Shown here: positions 9,474-17,840 of the stretch, in pieces
Position numbering within the stretch: position 1 is the first letter of the stretch
Layout of the letters: each line of letters starts with the position of its first letter
Assembly (NCBI RefSeq): GCF_013201605.1
Contig: NZ_CP053848.1
Span: forward strand, 62,001-126,000
Length of the DNA: 64,000 nucleotides
Reading direction: 5' to 3'
From: Campylobacter ornithocola
Lineage (GTDB): Bacteria; Campylobacterota; Campylobacteria; Campylobacterales; Campylobacteraceae
Made by a program: the position numbers and the translations under genes
Notes under the pieces: generated by a model
Seen by the model: only the letters and a program-made list of their open reading frames with translations
Databases searched by the model: none
Told to the model about the DNA's origin: nothing

Positions 9474-10019
9474 ATGATGAGATTAAAAGAAAAATATGAT
9501 CAAAGCATCAAACCTGCTTTAGTAAAAGAATTTGATATCAAAAATCCTATGCTTATTCCTTTTATTGAAAAAATTGTAATTAGCGTAGGTGCTGGGGAAT
9601 TAGCAAAAGATCAAAAAGTATTACAAAATGTTGCAGATACTATTTCATTGATTGCTGGGCAAAAAGCAGTTATTACAAAAGCTAAAAAATCAGTTGCTGG
9701 TTTTAAAGTAAGAGAAGGCTTCCCAGTAGGTGTAATGGTAACATTAAGAAAAGACAATATGTATGCTTTCTTAGATAAGCTTATTACTATAGCTCTTCCT
9801 CGTGTTAAAGACTTTAGGGGTCTTCCAAGAGATGGTTTTGATGGAAGAGGAAACTATAACTTTGGTTTAGATGAGCAGTTAATGTTCCCAGAAGTTGAAT
9901 ATGATAAAATCATAAGAACTCATGGTATGAACATTTCTATCGTTACAACAGCAAAATCAGATAAAGAGGCACAAAAATTATTAGAATTATTTGGCGTGCC
10001 ATTTGCAAAAGGAAAGTAA
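9474..10019 (+). CDS. rplE: 50S ribosomal protein L5
   Basis: L5 binds 5S rRNA and contacts P-site tRNA. The 181-residue product contains [12 protein letters not shown], the [25 protein letters not shown] block and [15 protein letters not shown]. Two adjacent ATGs (9474, 9477) follow AGGAG at 9463-9467; the first has the tighter spacing. One base separates it from rpsN. Confidence 0.97.
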   Translation: MMRLKEKYDQSIKPALVKEFDIKNPMLIPFIEKIVISVGAGELAKDQKVLQNVADTISLIAGQKAVITKAKKSVAGFKVREGFPVGVMVTLRKDNMYAFLDKLITIALPRVKDFRGLPRDGFDGRGNYNFGLDEQLMFPEVEYDKIIRTHGMNISIVTTAKSDKEAQKLLELFGVPFAKGK

Positions 10020-10020
10020 T

Positions 10021-10206
10021 ATGGCTAAAAAATCAATGATTGCAAAAGCTGCCCGCAAGCCTAAATTTAGCGTTAGAGGGTATACTAGATGCCAAATTTG
10101 TGGAAGACCACATTCAGTTTATAGAGATTTTGGAATTTGCAGAGTTTGCTTAAGAAAAATGGCAAATGAAGGTTTAATTCCTGGTCTTAAAAAAGCAAGT
10201 TGGTAA
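10021..10206 (+). CDS. rpsN: 30S ribosomal protein S14, zinc-binding type
   Basis: S14 belongs to the 30S head. This 61-residue form is the short zinc-binding (Z) type with CQIC near residue 24 and CRVC near residue 40. The ATG at 10021 ([16 protein letters not shown]) is correct; an upstream in-frame ATG at 9991 lies inside rplE and adds non-homologous residues. A GGAAAG purine run in the rplE tail is the ribosome binding site. Confidence 0.96.
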   Translation: MAKKSMIAKAARKPKFSVRGYTRCQICGRPHSVYRDFGICRVCLRKMANEGLIPGLKKASW

Positions 10207-10218
10207 GAGGAAAGAACC

Positions 10219-10614
10219 ATGATAAATGATTTAATTTCAGATTCACTAACAAGAATTAGAAATGCAGGAATGAGAAGACTAGAAACTACTCAACTTTTGC
10301 ATTCTAAAGTTATCGAAGCTTTACTTGGAATTTTCCAAGCTAAAGGCTATATTGAAAGCTTTAATGTTATTGAAAAGGATAAAAAGAAATTCATCAATGT
10401 AGTTTTAAAATATGATGAAAAAGGTAAAAGTGTAATTAACGAAGTTAAGCGTATTTCTAAGCCTGGTCGTCGTGTTTATAAAGGCAAAGATGAGATTAAA
10501 AGATTTAAAAACGGTTATGGTACTATCGTAGTAAGCACTTCAAAAGGTGTTTTAGCTAACGACGAAGCTTATAAAGCAGGCGTTGGTGGCGAAGTTTTAT
10601 GTACTATTTGGTAA
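10219..10614 (+). CDS. rpsH: 30S ribosomal protein S8
   Basis: S8 is a central 16S-binding assembly protein and, in E. coli, the repressor of the spc operon. The 131-residue product has [13 protein letters not shown] at the start and the C-terminal [26 protein letters not shown]. It is followed by the largest gap in this operon (78 bases), which contains a possible hairpin. Confidence 0.97.
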   Translation: MINDLISDSLTRIRNAGMRRLETTQLLHSKVIEALLGIFQAKGYIESFNVIEKDKKKFINVVLKYDEKGKSVINEVKRISKPGRRVYKGKDEIKRFKNGYGTIVVSTSKGVLANDEAYKAGVGGEVLCTIW

Positions 10615-10620
10615 GAGTTT

Positions 10621-10660
10621 CTACTTTTTATGGTATTCGGTATCCATTCTTATAAAGTAG
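10621..10660 (+). promoter_or_regulatory. Hairpin-forming spacer between rpsH and rplF
   Basis: CTACTTT (10621-10627) pairs with AAAGTAG (10654-10660), and ATGG/CCAT can pair inside it. Other gaps in the S10-spc cluster are 0-16 bases, so a 78-base structured spacer stands out. It could be a regulatory or processing site. I see no U-rich tract that would make it a terminator, and no clear internal promoter. Confidence 0.35.
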
Positions 10661-10692
10661 TCATATCGTAGACAAGTAAAAAGGAAAAATGA

Positions 10693-11229
10693 ATGTCTCG
10701 TATAGGTAAACAACCAGTTGCTATTCCAAGTGGAGTAGAAGTAAAATTAGAAGGTAACTTGCTAAAATTCAAAAAAGGAAATTTAGCAAAAGAGCTTGAT
10801 ACAAAAGCAAATGTTAATGTTGAGATTAAAGAAGGGCAAATTTTTTTCTCTCCTAAAGGTGAAGATAGACAAAGTAGGGCTTATTGGGGAACTTACAGAG
10901 CTTTAGCACAAAACATTATCATCGGTTTAACTGATGGTTTTAGCAAAACTTTAGAAATCAATGGTGTTGGTTATAAAGCTGCACTAAAAGGTAAAGTTCT
11001 TGAACTTGCTTTAGGTTTTTCTCATCCTATCAACTATGCTATTCCAGAAGGCATAGAAATTACCGTTGATAAAAACAATGTGATTATCAAAGGTAGTGAT
11101 AAACAAGTGGTAGGTCAAGTTGCTGCTCAAATTCGTGAATTTAGACCACCTGAGCCTTACAAAGGAAAAGGTGTTAAATATTCAGATGAGCGTATTATCC
11201 GCAAAGCTGGTAAAACATCTAAGAAGTAA
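10693..11229 (+). CDS. rplF: 50S ribosomal protein L6
   Basis: L6 lies near the factor-binding site. The 178-residue sequence contains two L6 repeats, with [16 protein letters not shown] at the start and [25 protein letters not shown] near the end. Length is normal. An AAAAAGGAAAAA stretch precedes the ATG at 10693. Confidence 0.98.
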   Translation: MSRIGKQPVAIPSGVEVKLEGNLLKFKKGNLAKELDTKANVNVEIKEGQIFFSPKGEDRQSRAYWGTYRALAQNIIIGLTDGFSKTLEINGVGYKAALKGKVLELALGFSHPINYAIPEGIEITVDKNNVIIKGSDKQVVGQVAAQIREFRPPEPYKGKGVKYSDERIIRKAGKTSKK

Positions 11230-11238
11230 GGATAGAAT

Positions 11239-11595
11239 ATGAGAGCAAATGTATTAAAAAGAAAAATATCTTTAAGAATCAAAAGAAAAAAAAGAATTAG
11301 AGCAAAAATTTCGGGAACACAAGCTCTTCCAAGAGTTTCTGTTTTTAAATCAAACAGAACTTTATATATCCAAGCTATCGATGATGTTAAAGCAGTAACT
11401 TTAGCAGCAGTAGATGGAAGAAAAATTGGCATTAAAGCAAATAAAGAAGGTGCTAAAAAAATAGCAGCTGAATTTGCAAAAGTTTTAAAAGCTAAAAATA
11501 TAGAAGAAGCAGTGTTTGATAGAAATGGTTATTTATACCATGGTGTGATTGCGGCATTAGCTGAAGCACTAAGAGAAAACGGAATCAAACTATAA
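11239..11595 (+). CDS. rplR: 50S ribosomal protein L18
   Basis: L18 binds 5S rRNA with L5. The 118-residue product has the basic N-terminus [26 protein letters not shown] and the C-terminal [26 protein letters not shown]. Standard length, with AAGGATAG before the ATG. Confidence 0.97.
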   Translation: MRANVLKRKISLRIKRKKRIRAKISGTQALPRVSVFKSNRTLYIQAIDDVKAVTLAAVDGRKIGIKANKEGAKKIAAEFAKVLKAKNIEEAVFDRNGYLYHGVIAALAEALRENGIKL

Positions 11596-11611
11596 CCCAA
11601 AAGGAAGATCG

Positions 11612-12055
11612 ATGGAAAAATATAATAGAGAAGAATTTGAAGAAGTAATCGTCGATATCGGCAGGGTTACTAAGGTTGTTAAAGGTGGTAGAAGATTTAG
11701 ATTTACTGCTTTAGTTATCGTTGGAAATAGAAAAGGCTTAGTTGGTGTAGGATATGGAAAAGCTAAAGAAGTTCCAGATGCTATAAGAAAAGCAGTTGAT
11801 GATGCTTTTAAAAACATTGTTGAAGTTAAAACAAAAGGTTCAACTATCCCTCATGATGTAGAAGTAAAATACAATGCAAGTAGAATTTTACTTAAACCAG
11901 CAAGCGAAGGTACAGGAGTTATTGCAGGTGGTTCAACACGTCCTATCGTAGAACTTGCAGGTATTAAAGACATTTTAACTAAGTCTTTAGGTTCAAATAA
12001 TTCAGCAAATGTTGTGCGTGCTACTATCAAAGCACTTACAATGCTTAAAGGATAA
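11612..12055 (+). CDS. rpsE: 30S ribosomal protein S5
   Basis: S5 supports decoding accuracy at the mRNA entry channel. The 147-residue sequence has VNDIGRV-like [40 protein letters not shown] and [22 protein letters not shown]. It is followed directly by rplO, three bases away; rpmD (L30), which lies between these genes in many bacteria, is absent. Confidence 0.98.
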   Translation: MEKYNREEFEEVIVDIGRVTKVVKGGRRFRFTALVIVGNRKGLVGVGYGKAKEVPDAIRKAVDDAFKNIVEVKTKGSTIPHDVEVKYNASRILLKPASEGTGVIAGGSTRPIVELAGIKDILTKSLGSNNSANVVRATIKALTMLKG

Positions 12056-12058
12056 TCA

Positions 12059-12451
12059 ATGAATTTAACAAAAGCACCAGGTTCAACACATAAAACCAAA
12101 AGAATAGGCCGTGGTCAAGGTAGTGGTATGGGTAAAACTTCTACTAAAGGTGGAAAAGGCCAAACTGCTAGAAAAGGTTATAATGAAAAAAGAGGTTTTG
12201 AAGGGGGTCAACAACCACTTCAAAGACGCTTACCAAAAGTAGGTTTTACTTCTAAATTTGAAAAACCTTATGTGATTAATGTTGAAAAAATCACAGCAAT
12301 CAAAGAGCTTAGTGAAATTACATTTGAAACAATCAACAGCATTCATAAGCTTTCAAAAAATGTAAATAAAGTCAAGCTTATTGGAGCAAGTGCTAAGGAT
12401 CTTGCTAGCAAAATTAAAGATGAGAAGATTACTTTTAGCGGACAAAAATAA
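12059..12451 (+). CDS. rplO: 50S ribosomal protein L15
   Basis: L15 is a late 50S assembly protein. The 130-residue product has the glycine- and arginine-rich [24 protein letters not shown] region and the [17 protein letters not shown] block. Its stop overlaps the secY start by one base (TAATG). Confidence 0.97.
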   Translation: MNLTKAPGSTHKTKRIGRGQGSGMGKTSTKGGKGQTARKGYNEKRGFEGGQQPLQRRLPKVGFTSKFEKPYVINVEKITAIKELSEITFETINSIHKLSKNVNKVKLIGASAKDLASKIKDEKITFSGQK

Positions 12452-13713
12452 TGAATAAAACATTGACAAATAAAATTCTCATAACATTAGCTTTTTTGTT
12501 CGCTTATAGAATACTAGCTTATGTTCCAGTTCCGGGGGTTAATGTCAGTGTTATCAAGGAATTTTTTGATTCTAATGCATCTAACGCATTAGGCTTGTTT
12601 AATATGTTTAGTGGAGGTGCTGCTGAAAGACTTAGCATCATCTCTCTAGGCATTATGCCTTATATTACTGCTTCGATTATTATGGAGCTTTTAGCGGCAA
12701 CTTTTCCTAACATAGGAAAAATGAAAAAAGAACGTGATGGTATGCAAAAATATATGCAAATTATCCGTTATGCTACTATAGCTATCACCTTGATACAAAG
12801 TATAGGCGTTTCTATAGGCTTACAAAGTCTTCATGGAAAAGCAGGTCAGTCAGCTATTATGATTGATATGAATACTTTTATCGCACTTTCTGCTATTTCT
12901 ATGCTCGCAGGCACCATGCTCTTGATGTGGATAGGTGAGCAAATCACTCAACGCGGTATAGGAAATGGTATTTCTTTAATCATCTTTGGTGGTATTGTTT
13001 CTACAATTCCAGGTGCAATTAGCGGAACAGTAAATTTGGTAAATACAGGTGAGATGAATTTCTTGACTATCATTGCCATTTTAGTTGTAATCTTACTTAC
13101 TATTTGGGCTATTATAGTAGTAGAACTTGGAGAAAGAAGAATTCCTATTTCTTACTCAAGAAAAGTAATTATGCAAAATCAAAACAAACGCATTATGAAT
13201 TATATACCTATTAAAATCAACTTAAGTGGGGTAATTCCTCCTATTTTTGCAAGTGCGATTTTGATGTTTCCAAGTACTATTTTGCAAACAAGTACAAATG
13301 AATATGTGTTAAAAATTTATGACTTTTTAAATCCAAACGGATTTTTCTTTCATTTTTTAACATTCTTGCTTGTTATTTTCTTTGCGTATTTTTATGCATC
13401 AATTGTGTTTAACGCAAAAGATATAGCTGAAAATCTTAAAAGACAAGGTGGTTTCATACCAGGTATTAGACCAGGTGAAGGAACTGCAAATTATCTTAAT
13501 GAGGTAGCATCAAGACTTACACTATCAGGTTCTATTTATTTAGGGCTTGTAGCTACATTACCATGGCTTATTGTGAAGTTGTTTGGTGTGCCTTTTTATT
13601 TTGGTGGAACTTCTGTTTTGATTGTAGTTCAAGTAGCGCTTGATACAATGAGAAAAATTGAAGCTCAAATTTATATGAATAAATACCAAACTTTAAGTGC
13701 AGTAGGCTTATAA
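12451..13713 (+). CDS. secY: Protein translocase channel subunit SecY
   Basis: SecY forms the inner-membrane channel for exported and membrane proteins. The 420-residue protein has about ten hydrophobic segments and the conserved FNMFSGGAAERLSIISLGIMPYI plug region, GIGNGISLIIFGGI, and YSRKVIMQNQNKRIMNYIPIKINLSGVIPPIFA. The C-terminal FIPGIRPGEGTANYL loop is also present. It is the last gene before the operon terminator. Confidence 0.98.
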   Translation: MNKTLTNKILITLAFLFAYRILAYVPVPGVNVSVIKEFFDSNASNALGLFNMFSGGAAERLSIISLGIMPYITASIIMELLAATFPNIGKMKKERDGMQKYMQIIRYATIAITLIQSIGVSIGLQSLHGKAGQSAIMIDMNTFIALSAISMLAGTMLLMWIGEQITQRGIGNGISLIIFGGIVSTIPGAISGTVNLVNTGEMNFLTIIAILVVILLTIWAIIVVELGERRIPISYSRKVIMQNQNKRIMNYIPIKINLSGVIPPIFASAILMFPSTILQTSTNEYVLKIYDFLNPNGFFFHFLTFLLVIFFAYFYASIVFNAKDIAENLKRQGGFIPGIRPGEGTANYLNEVASRLTLSGSIYLGLVATLPWLIVKLFGVPFYFGGTSVLIVVQVALDTMRKIEAQIYMNKYQTLSAVGL

Positions 13714-13741
13714 GAAAGTAGATTTTCTACTTTCTTCCTTT
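13712..13741 (+). terminator. Terminator of the S10-spc operon
   Basis: A perfect 10-bp stem (13712-13721 with 13727-13736) with a 5-base loop begins inside the secY stop region. The right arm and following CCTTTG are pyrimidine-rich. It separates secY from murI. Confidence 0.7.
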
Positions 13742-13756
13742 GTTTAAAGGATTTTG

Positions 13757-14497
13757 ATGAGACTAGGTGTATTTGATAGCGGTGTAGGCGGTCTTAGCGT
13801 TTTAAAATCTTTACTTCAAGCAAAACTTTTTAAAGAATACATTTATTATGGGGATACTGCAAGGGTGCCTTATGGGGTTAAAGATAAAGAAACTATTATT
13901 AAATTTTCCCTAGAAGCTTTAGAATTTTTCAAAGAAAAAAAAGTCGATATGCTTATTATTGCGTGTAATACAGTTAGTGCACATGCTTTAGAAATTTTAA
14001 AGGCAAATGCACCATTTCCAGTTCTTGGAGTGATAGAAGCAGGAGTCTTAGCGGTTAAAAATTCCCTAGAAGATAAAAACTCTAATATATTAGTTATCGC
14101 AACTCAAGCTACGGTTAATTCTCATGCCTATAAAAAAGCTTTAATACAAGAAGGTTTTTTAAAAATAGAAGAAAAAGCAACAGGACTTTTTGTGCCTATG
14201 GTTGAAGAAGGAATTTTTCAAGGAGAGTTTTTAAAAGCCGCTTTTAAGTATTATTTTGACAAGCTTAAATTTCATCCTGATGCATTAATTTTAGCATGCA
14301 CACATTTTCCTTTAATAGCTCATTCTTTAGCAGAATATTTTGGTAAAAATACAAGACTTATTCATTCAGGTGAGGCTATAGCTTTGCAATTACAGCACGA
14401 ATTTGACTTAATATCAATACAAGAAGAAGCTAATATTAAATTTTATGCATCAAGTGATGTGGAAAAACTAAAAAAAATTGCAAATTTATGGCTTTAA
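13757..14497 (+). CDS. murI: Glutamate racemase
   Basis: MurI makes D-glutamate for peptidoglycan. The 246-residue product shows both catalytic cysteine regions: IIACNTVSAHALE (near residue 74) and ILACTHFPLIA (near 180). It also has the N-terminal GVFDSGVGGLSVLK and YYGDTARVPYG motifs. I chose the ATG at 13757, six bases after AAAGG; an in-frame TTG lies one codon upstream. Confidence 0.95.
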   Translation: MRLGVFDSGVGGLSVLKSLLQAKLFKEYIYYGDTARVPYGVKDKETIIKFSLEALEFFKEKKVDMLIIACNTVSAHALEILKANAPFPVLGVIEAGVLAVKNSLEDKNSNILVIATQATVNSHAYKKALIQEGFLKIEEKATGLFVPMVEEGIFQGEFLKAAFKYYFDKLKFHPDALILACTHFPLIAHSLAEYFGKNTRLIHSGEAIALQLQHEFDLISIQEEANIKFYASSDVEKLKKIANLWL

Positions 14498-14563
14498 ATT
14501 AATATTTATTTACTAAAGTTATTTATATATTAATAATTTATTTTTATTTAAACATAGTTGCAT

Positions 14564-14569
14564 TATAAT
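14564..14569 (+). promoter_or_regulatory. -10 element upstream of ansA
   Basis: A perfect TATAAT lies 28 bases before the ansA ATG and follows very AT-rich DNA with T-runs, the usual shape of Campylobacter sigma70 promoters. No convincing -35 hexamer. Confidence 0.55.
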
Positions 14570-14597
14570 CTTTATCATTTCCAACGAAAGGACTAAC

Positions 14598-15644
14598 ATG
14601 AAAAAAATGTTAATGTGTGCAGCTATGGCGCTAAGTTTAGGAGCAGGAATTTTGGAAGCAAAACCAAAAGTTGCGATCTTGGCTACAGGTGGAACTATTG
14701 CTGGTTCGATTGATAGCTCAGTAGCAACTACAGGCTATACAGCTGGAGTTTTAGGAGTTGATGCTTTGATTAAAGCAGTGCCTCAAATTCAAGATCTAGC
14801 AGTAATTAGTGGAGATCAGATCGCAAATATTGATAGCAAAGATATGACAAATGAAATTTGGTTAAAACTTGCTAAAGAAGTTAATAGGCTTTTAAAGTCT
14901 GATGTAGATGGAGTGGTAATCACCCATGGTACTGACACTATGGAGGAAACCGCATATTTCCTAAATTTAACAGTAAAAAGCGATAAGCCAGTTGTTTTGG
15001 TTGGTGCAATGCGTCCATCAACCGCAATTAGTGCAGATGGTCCTAAAAATCTTTACAATGCTGTTGCATTAGCAGCAAATCCGCAAGCGAAAAACAAAGG
15101 TGTAATGGTGGCTATGAATGATAGAATTCAAAGTGCTAGAGGTGTAGCAAAAACTCATAGTTTAAATGTAAATGCATTTAGTTCGCCTGATATGGGTGAT
15201 ATGGGTTATATAGTAGATGGAAAAGCATTTTTCTATAATACTAATACAAAATCACACACCAAAAAATCTCCATTTGATGTTAGCAAGCTAAAAGAATTAC
15301 CGAAAGTAGATATTCTTTATAGTTATGCAAATGATGGTAGTGGTGTTGCAGCAAAAGCTTTATTTGAAAATGGAACTAAAGGTATAGTTGTAGCTGGAAC
15401 AGGTGCTGGTAGTATTCATGATTATCAAAAAGATGTATTGAAAGAATTGCTTAAAAAAGGTCTTAATGTAGCTGTAAGCTCACGCGTGGTAGCTGGCAGA
15501 GTTGCAGTAAGTGATGCTGATGCAAAACTTGGCTTTATCGATACAGGTGATATGAGTCCTCAAAAAGCAAGAGTGTTATTAATGCTTGCTTTAACTAAAA
15601 CAAGTGATCCTAAGAAAATTCAAGAATATTTCTTAAAATACTAA
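14598..15644 (+). CDS. ansA: Type II L-asparaginase, periplasmic
   Basis: Hydrolyses asparagine to aspartate and ammonia, feeding the amino-acid-based metabolism of campylobacters. A signal peptide is evident (MKKMLMCAAMALSLGAGILEA). The mature part carries both threonine-containing motifs: ILATGGTIAGS (near residue 30) and GVVITHGTDTMEETAYFL (near residue 110). Length (348) fits the secreted type II class. It has its own promoter-like element and terminator, so it is a monocistronic unit. Confidence 0.95.
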   Translation: MKKMLMCAAMALSLGAGILEAKPKVAILATGGTIAGSIDSSVATTGYTAGVLGVDALIKAVPQIQDLAVISGDQIANIDSKDMTNEIWLKLAKEVNRLLKSDVDGVVITHGTDTMEETAYFLNLTVKSDKPVVLVGAMRPSTAISADGPKNLYNAVALAANPQAKNKGVMVAMNDRIQSARGVAKTHSLNVNAFSSPDMGDMGYIVDGKAFFYNTNTKSHTKKSPFDVSKLKELPKVDILYSYANDGSGVAAKALFENGTKGIVVAGTGAGSIHDYQKDVLKELLKKGLNVAVSSRVVAGRVAVSDADAKLGFIDTGDMSPQKARVLLMLALTKTSDPKKIQEYFLKY

Positions 15645-15653
15645 AATCTTTAA

Positions 15654-15682
15654 CACCCAAATGCTAAAATAACATTTGGGTG
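15654..15682 (+). terminator. Terminator after ansA
   Basis: CACCCAAATG and CATTTGGGTG form a perfect 10-bp stem with a 9-base loop, starting 9 bases after the ansA stop and followed by GATTTCTT. Confidence 0.8.
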
Positions 15683-15726
15683 GATTTCTTACAAAATCTT
15701 ACTTACTATAATTACAAGGATATTAA

Positions 15727-16374
15727 ATGAAACAATATGAAAGTTACAAATGCCAAAAATGTGGTAATGAAGTAGAAGTGCAAAATGTGGGTGGTGGAAA
15801 GCTTAGTTGTTGTGGTCAAGAAATGGAATGTATTACCAAAGATTTAACAGCTGTAAATTTAATGAAAGCTTTTGCAGGTGAGTCTATGGCAAGAAATAAA
15901 TATGATTTATTTGCAGATATTGCCCAAGAAGAAGGTTGGCATGCTATTGCAAAACATTTTAGAGAAGCTGCAGAAAATGAAAAATGGCACGCAAGAGCTG
16001 AGTTTAAAGCTTATCATGAATTAGTAGATGGCAAAGCTTTGGAAGAAACTGCTAAAAATTTAATTTGTGCAGCAGAGGGTGAAAATTATGAGCATACTAC
16101 TATGTATCCAAATTTTGCAAAAATTGCAGAAGATGAGGGAAAAAGAAATATAGCAAGGTTATTTACGGCTATAGGTAAAGTAGAAATTGAGCATGAAAGA
16201 GAGTATTTAGCACTTAAGAAAATGCTCGAAGAAGAAGATTTCTTTAACTCAGAAGTAGAAGAATTATGGGTTTGTGAAGTTTGTGGGCATATACACCGTG
16301 GTAAAAAAGCACCAAATGCTTGTCCTTTATGCAAAGCTCCAAAAGAATACTTCAAACGTGAATTTTTAGGATAA
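15727..16374 (+). CDS. rrc: Desulforubrerythrin (three-domain rubrerythrin)
   Basis: A cytoplasmic peroxide-reducing non-haem iron protein for oxidative stress defence. Three domains are readable. An N-terminal desulforedoxin-like FeCys4 site (YKCQKC near residue 9, LSCCGQEM near 28) comes first. A rubrerythrin four-helix bundle follows (MARNKYDLFADIAQEEGWHAI, AENEKWHARAEF, EIEHEREYL). A C-terminal rubredoxin ends it (WVCEVCGHIHRGKKAPNACPLCKAP). This matches the Rrc architecture known from C. jejuni. AAGGA precedes the ATG; the symbol is used by analogy. Confidence 0.93.
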   Translation: MKQYESYKCQKCGNEVEVQNVGGGKLSCCGQEMECITKDLTAVNLMKAFAGESMARNKYDLFADIAQEEGWHAIAKHFREAAENEKWHARAEFKAYHELVDGKALEETAKNLICAAEGENYEHTTMYPNFAKIAEDEGKRNIARLFTAIGKVEIEHEREYLALKKMLEEEDFFNSEVEELWVCEVCGHIHRGKKAPNACPLCKAPKEYFKREFLG

Positions 16375-16380
16375 TTTTAA

Positions 16381-16425
16381 AAACCTTGATAAAAATGATA
16401 AAATATTTTATTTTTTTCAAGGTTT
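16381..16425 (+). terminator. Long-loop inverted repeat between desulforubrerythrin and glycosylase genes
   Basis: AAACCTTGA (16381-16389) pairs perfectly with TCAAGGTTT (16417-16425) around a 27-base AT-only loop ending in a T-run. It may terminate the upstream gene or shape the leader of the next, whose ATG is 4 bases downstream. Weak as a classical terminator because of the large loop. Confidence 0.4.
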
Positions 16426-16428
16426 AAT

Positions 16429-16899
16429 ATGCAAATTTTAACACATCCCTTTGAACCCTTTTTTGATGAAAATTCAAAAATTTTGATACTAGGTTCTTTT
16501 CCATCTATTAAATCAAGAGAAGAAAATTTTTATTATCAGCATAATAAGAATCGTTTTTGGTGTATTTTTGAAATTTTATTTGAATGTGAGTTGAAAACAG
16601 TGCAAGAGCAAAAAGTTTTTCTAAAAGAAAATCATATAGCACTTTGGGATATCATAGCAAGTTGTAAGATAAAAAATTCAGATGATAAAACTATTTCTTA
16701 TGTCAAGGCAAATGATATAAACATTATTTTGCATAAAGCAAATATAGAAAAAATTTGTGTATTGGGTAAAGTAGCAAGCAAATATTTTGCCAAATTTTAT
16801 CCAGAGCTAGAATTTTTTGAACTTCCCTCAAGTTCCCCTGCTAATATGAGTTATTCTTTAGAAAAATTAGTAGAAAAATATGCCTTTATAAAGGAATAA
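16429..16899 (+). CDS. DNA-deoxyinosine (hypoxanthine-DNA) glycosylase, UDG superfamily family 6
   Basis: Predicted base-excision repair enzyme removing deaminated adenine. The 156-residue sequence fits the small HDG family: ILILGSFPSIKS near residue 19 (motif 1), QHNKNRFWCIFEIL, IALWDIIASC, and LPSSSPANMSY near residue 133 (motif 2). Mug-type G:T/U glycosylase is a related alternative. It is separated from rnhB by two bases, so both repair-related genes are co-expressed. Confidence 0.8.
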   Translation: MQILTHPFEPFFDENSKILILGSFPSIKSREENFYYQHNKNRFWCIFEILFECELKTVQEQKVFLKENHIALWDIIASCKIKNSDDKTISYVKANDINIILHKANIEKICVLGKVASKYFAKFYPELEFFELPSSSPANMSYSLEKLVEKYAFIKE

Positions 16900-16901
16900 T
16901 A

Positions 16902-17453
16902 GTGGCTTTGGTTGGAGTAGATGAGGCTGGTCGTGGGGCTTTAGCTGGAGATATGCATATGGGTGCTTGTAAGCTTTTTAAAAATATCGATGGTTTGGCT
17001 GATTCTAAAAAATTAAGCGCAAAAAAAAGAGAAGAGTTATACAGACAAATTCTTATGCATTCGGAATTTTTAATTCTCGCTTTTTCACCATTGCAAATTG
17101 ATACCTTAGGACTTAGTCAATGTTTGCAACTAGGCTTAAAGATTATAAAAAAACATTTTGATCAAGATGAGATTTTATATGATGGAAATTTAAATTATGG
17201 TGTTTTGGGTATTAAAACAATGATAAAAGCTGATATGAAGATTCAAGAAGTTTCTGCTGCTAGTATATTAGCTAAGGTTAGTCGTGATCAAAAAATGTGT
17301 TATTTTTCTAAATTGTATAAAAATTATGATTTTGATAAACACAAAGGCTATGGGACAAAAATTCATATAGAAAAAATCAAAATTTTTGGCTATTCATCTT
17401 TACACCGTAAGAGTTTTATGTTAAAGTGTTTTGAGAAAAGTTTATTTGATTAA
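16902..17453 (+). CDS. rnhB: Ribonuclease HII
   Basis: Cleaves RNA in RNA-DNA hybrids and removes misinserted ribonucleotides. The 183-residue product has the active-site VGVDEAGRGALAG at its N-terminus, LADSKKLS, and the later KADMKIQEVSAASILAKVSRD with further acidic residues. The start is a GTG at 16902, supported by AAGGA eight bases upstream and by the N-terminal motif. The 3' flank is a long AT-rich spacer. Confidence 0.94.
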   Translation: MALVGVDEAGRGALAGDMHMGACKLFKNIDGLADSKKLSAKKREELYRQILMHSEFLILAFSPLQIDTLGLSQCLQLGLKIIKKHFDQDEILYDGNLNYGVLGIKTMIKADMKIQEVSAASILAKVSRDQKMCYFSKLYKNYDFDKHKGYGTKIHIEKIKIFGYSSLHRKSFMLKCFEKSLFD

Positions 17454-17840
17454 ATTGCGCGTTTTTTGCACTTTTATTTTAAATTTTACTTTTTGTTGAT
17501 GATAATAAAAATAATATTTTTAAGATAAAAAAATATAATCAAAAAATGTTTTTTTTAATAATTATTTATTAAAAATTATAATACTAGTTGAAATTACTAT
17601 ATATTTTAAGAAAAATTAATTTTTTTCTATTATAGTAATAGAAAATATTTTAAAAAGAATTATGTCTTACTTTATGAATAAATGTATGATTTGGTTTGTT
17701 ATGATAGAAAACTACTTCAAAATTTAATGAAGTGGTGGTTGTTTTAAGTGAAAGTTAAAATACTCAATGGCATATTTGTGAAATAATACAAAAAGTTTTT
17801 TAGGAAAAAGCTTTTTTTATTATTTTTTCAAGGAGAAAAT
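17454..17840 (+). other. 387-base AT-rich spacer upstream of sdaC
   Basis: No convincing gene: all frames are short. A TATGAT at 17700-17705 could be the sdaC -10 element, giving a leader of about 130 bases. That leader contains a hairpin (17711-17719 with 17728-17736, one G-U pair) and a run of A- and T-tracts just before the ribosome binding site. A regulatory leader is possible but not shown. Confidence 0.4.

Noticed and set aside
15707-15712. TATAAT upstream of the desulforubrerythrin gene as its promoter
   Set aside because: It is too close to the ATG: transcription would start within the ribosome binding site. The true promoter is probably further upstream.
17454-17840. Riboswitch upstream of sdaC
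   Set aside because: No glycine, serine-related or other known riboswitch core is recognisable; only one small hairpin and A/T tracts.
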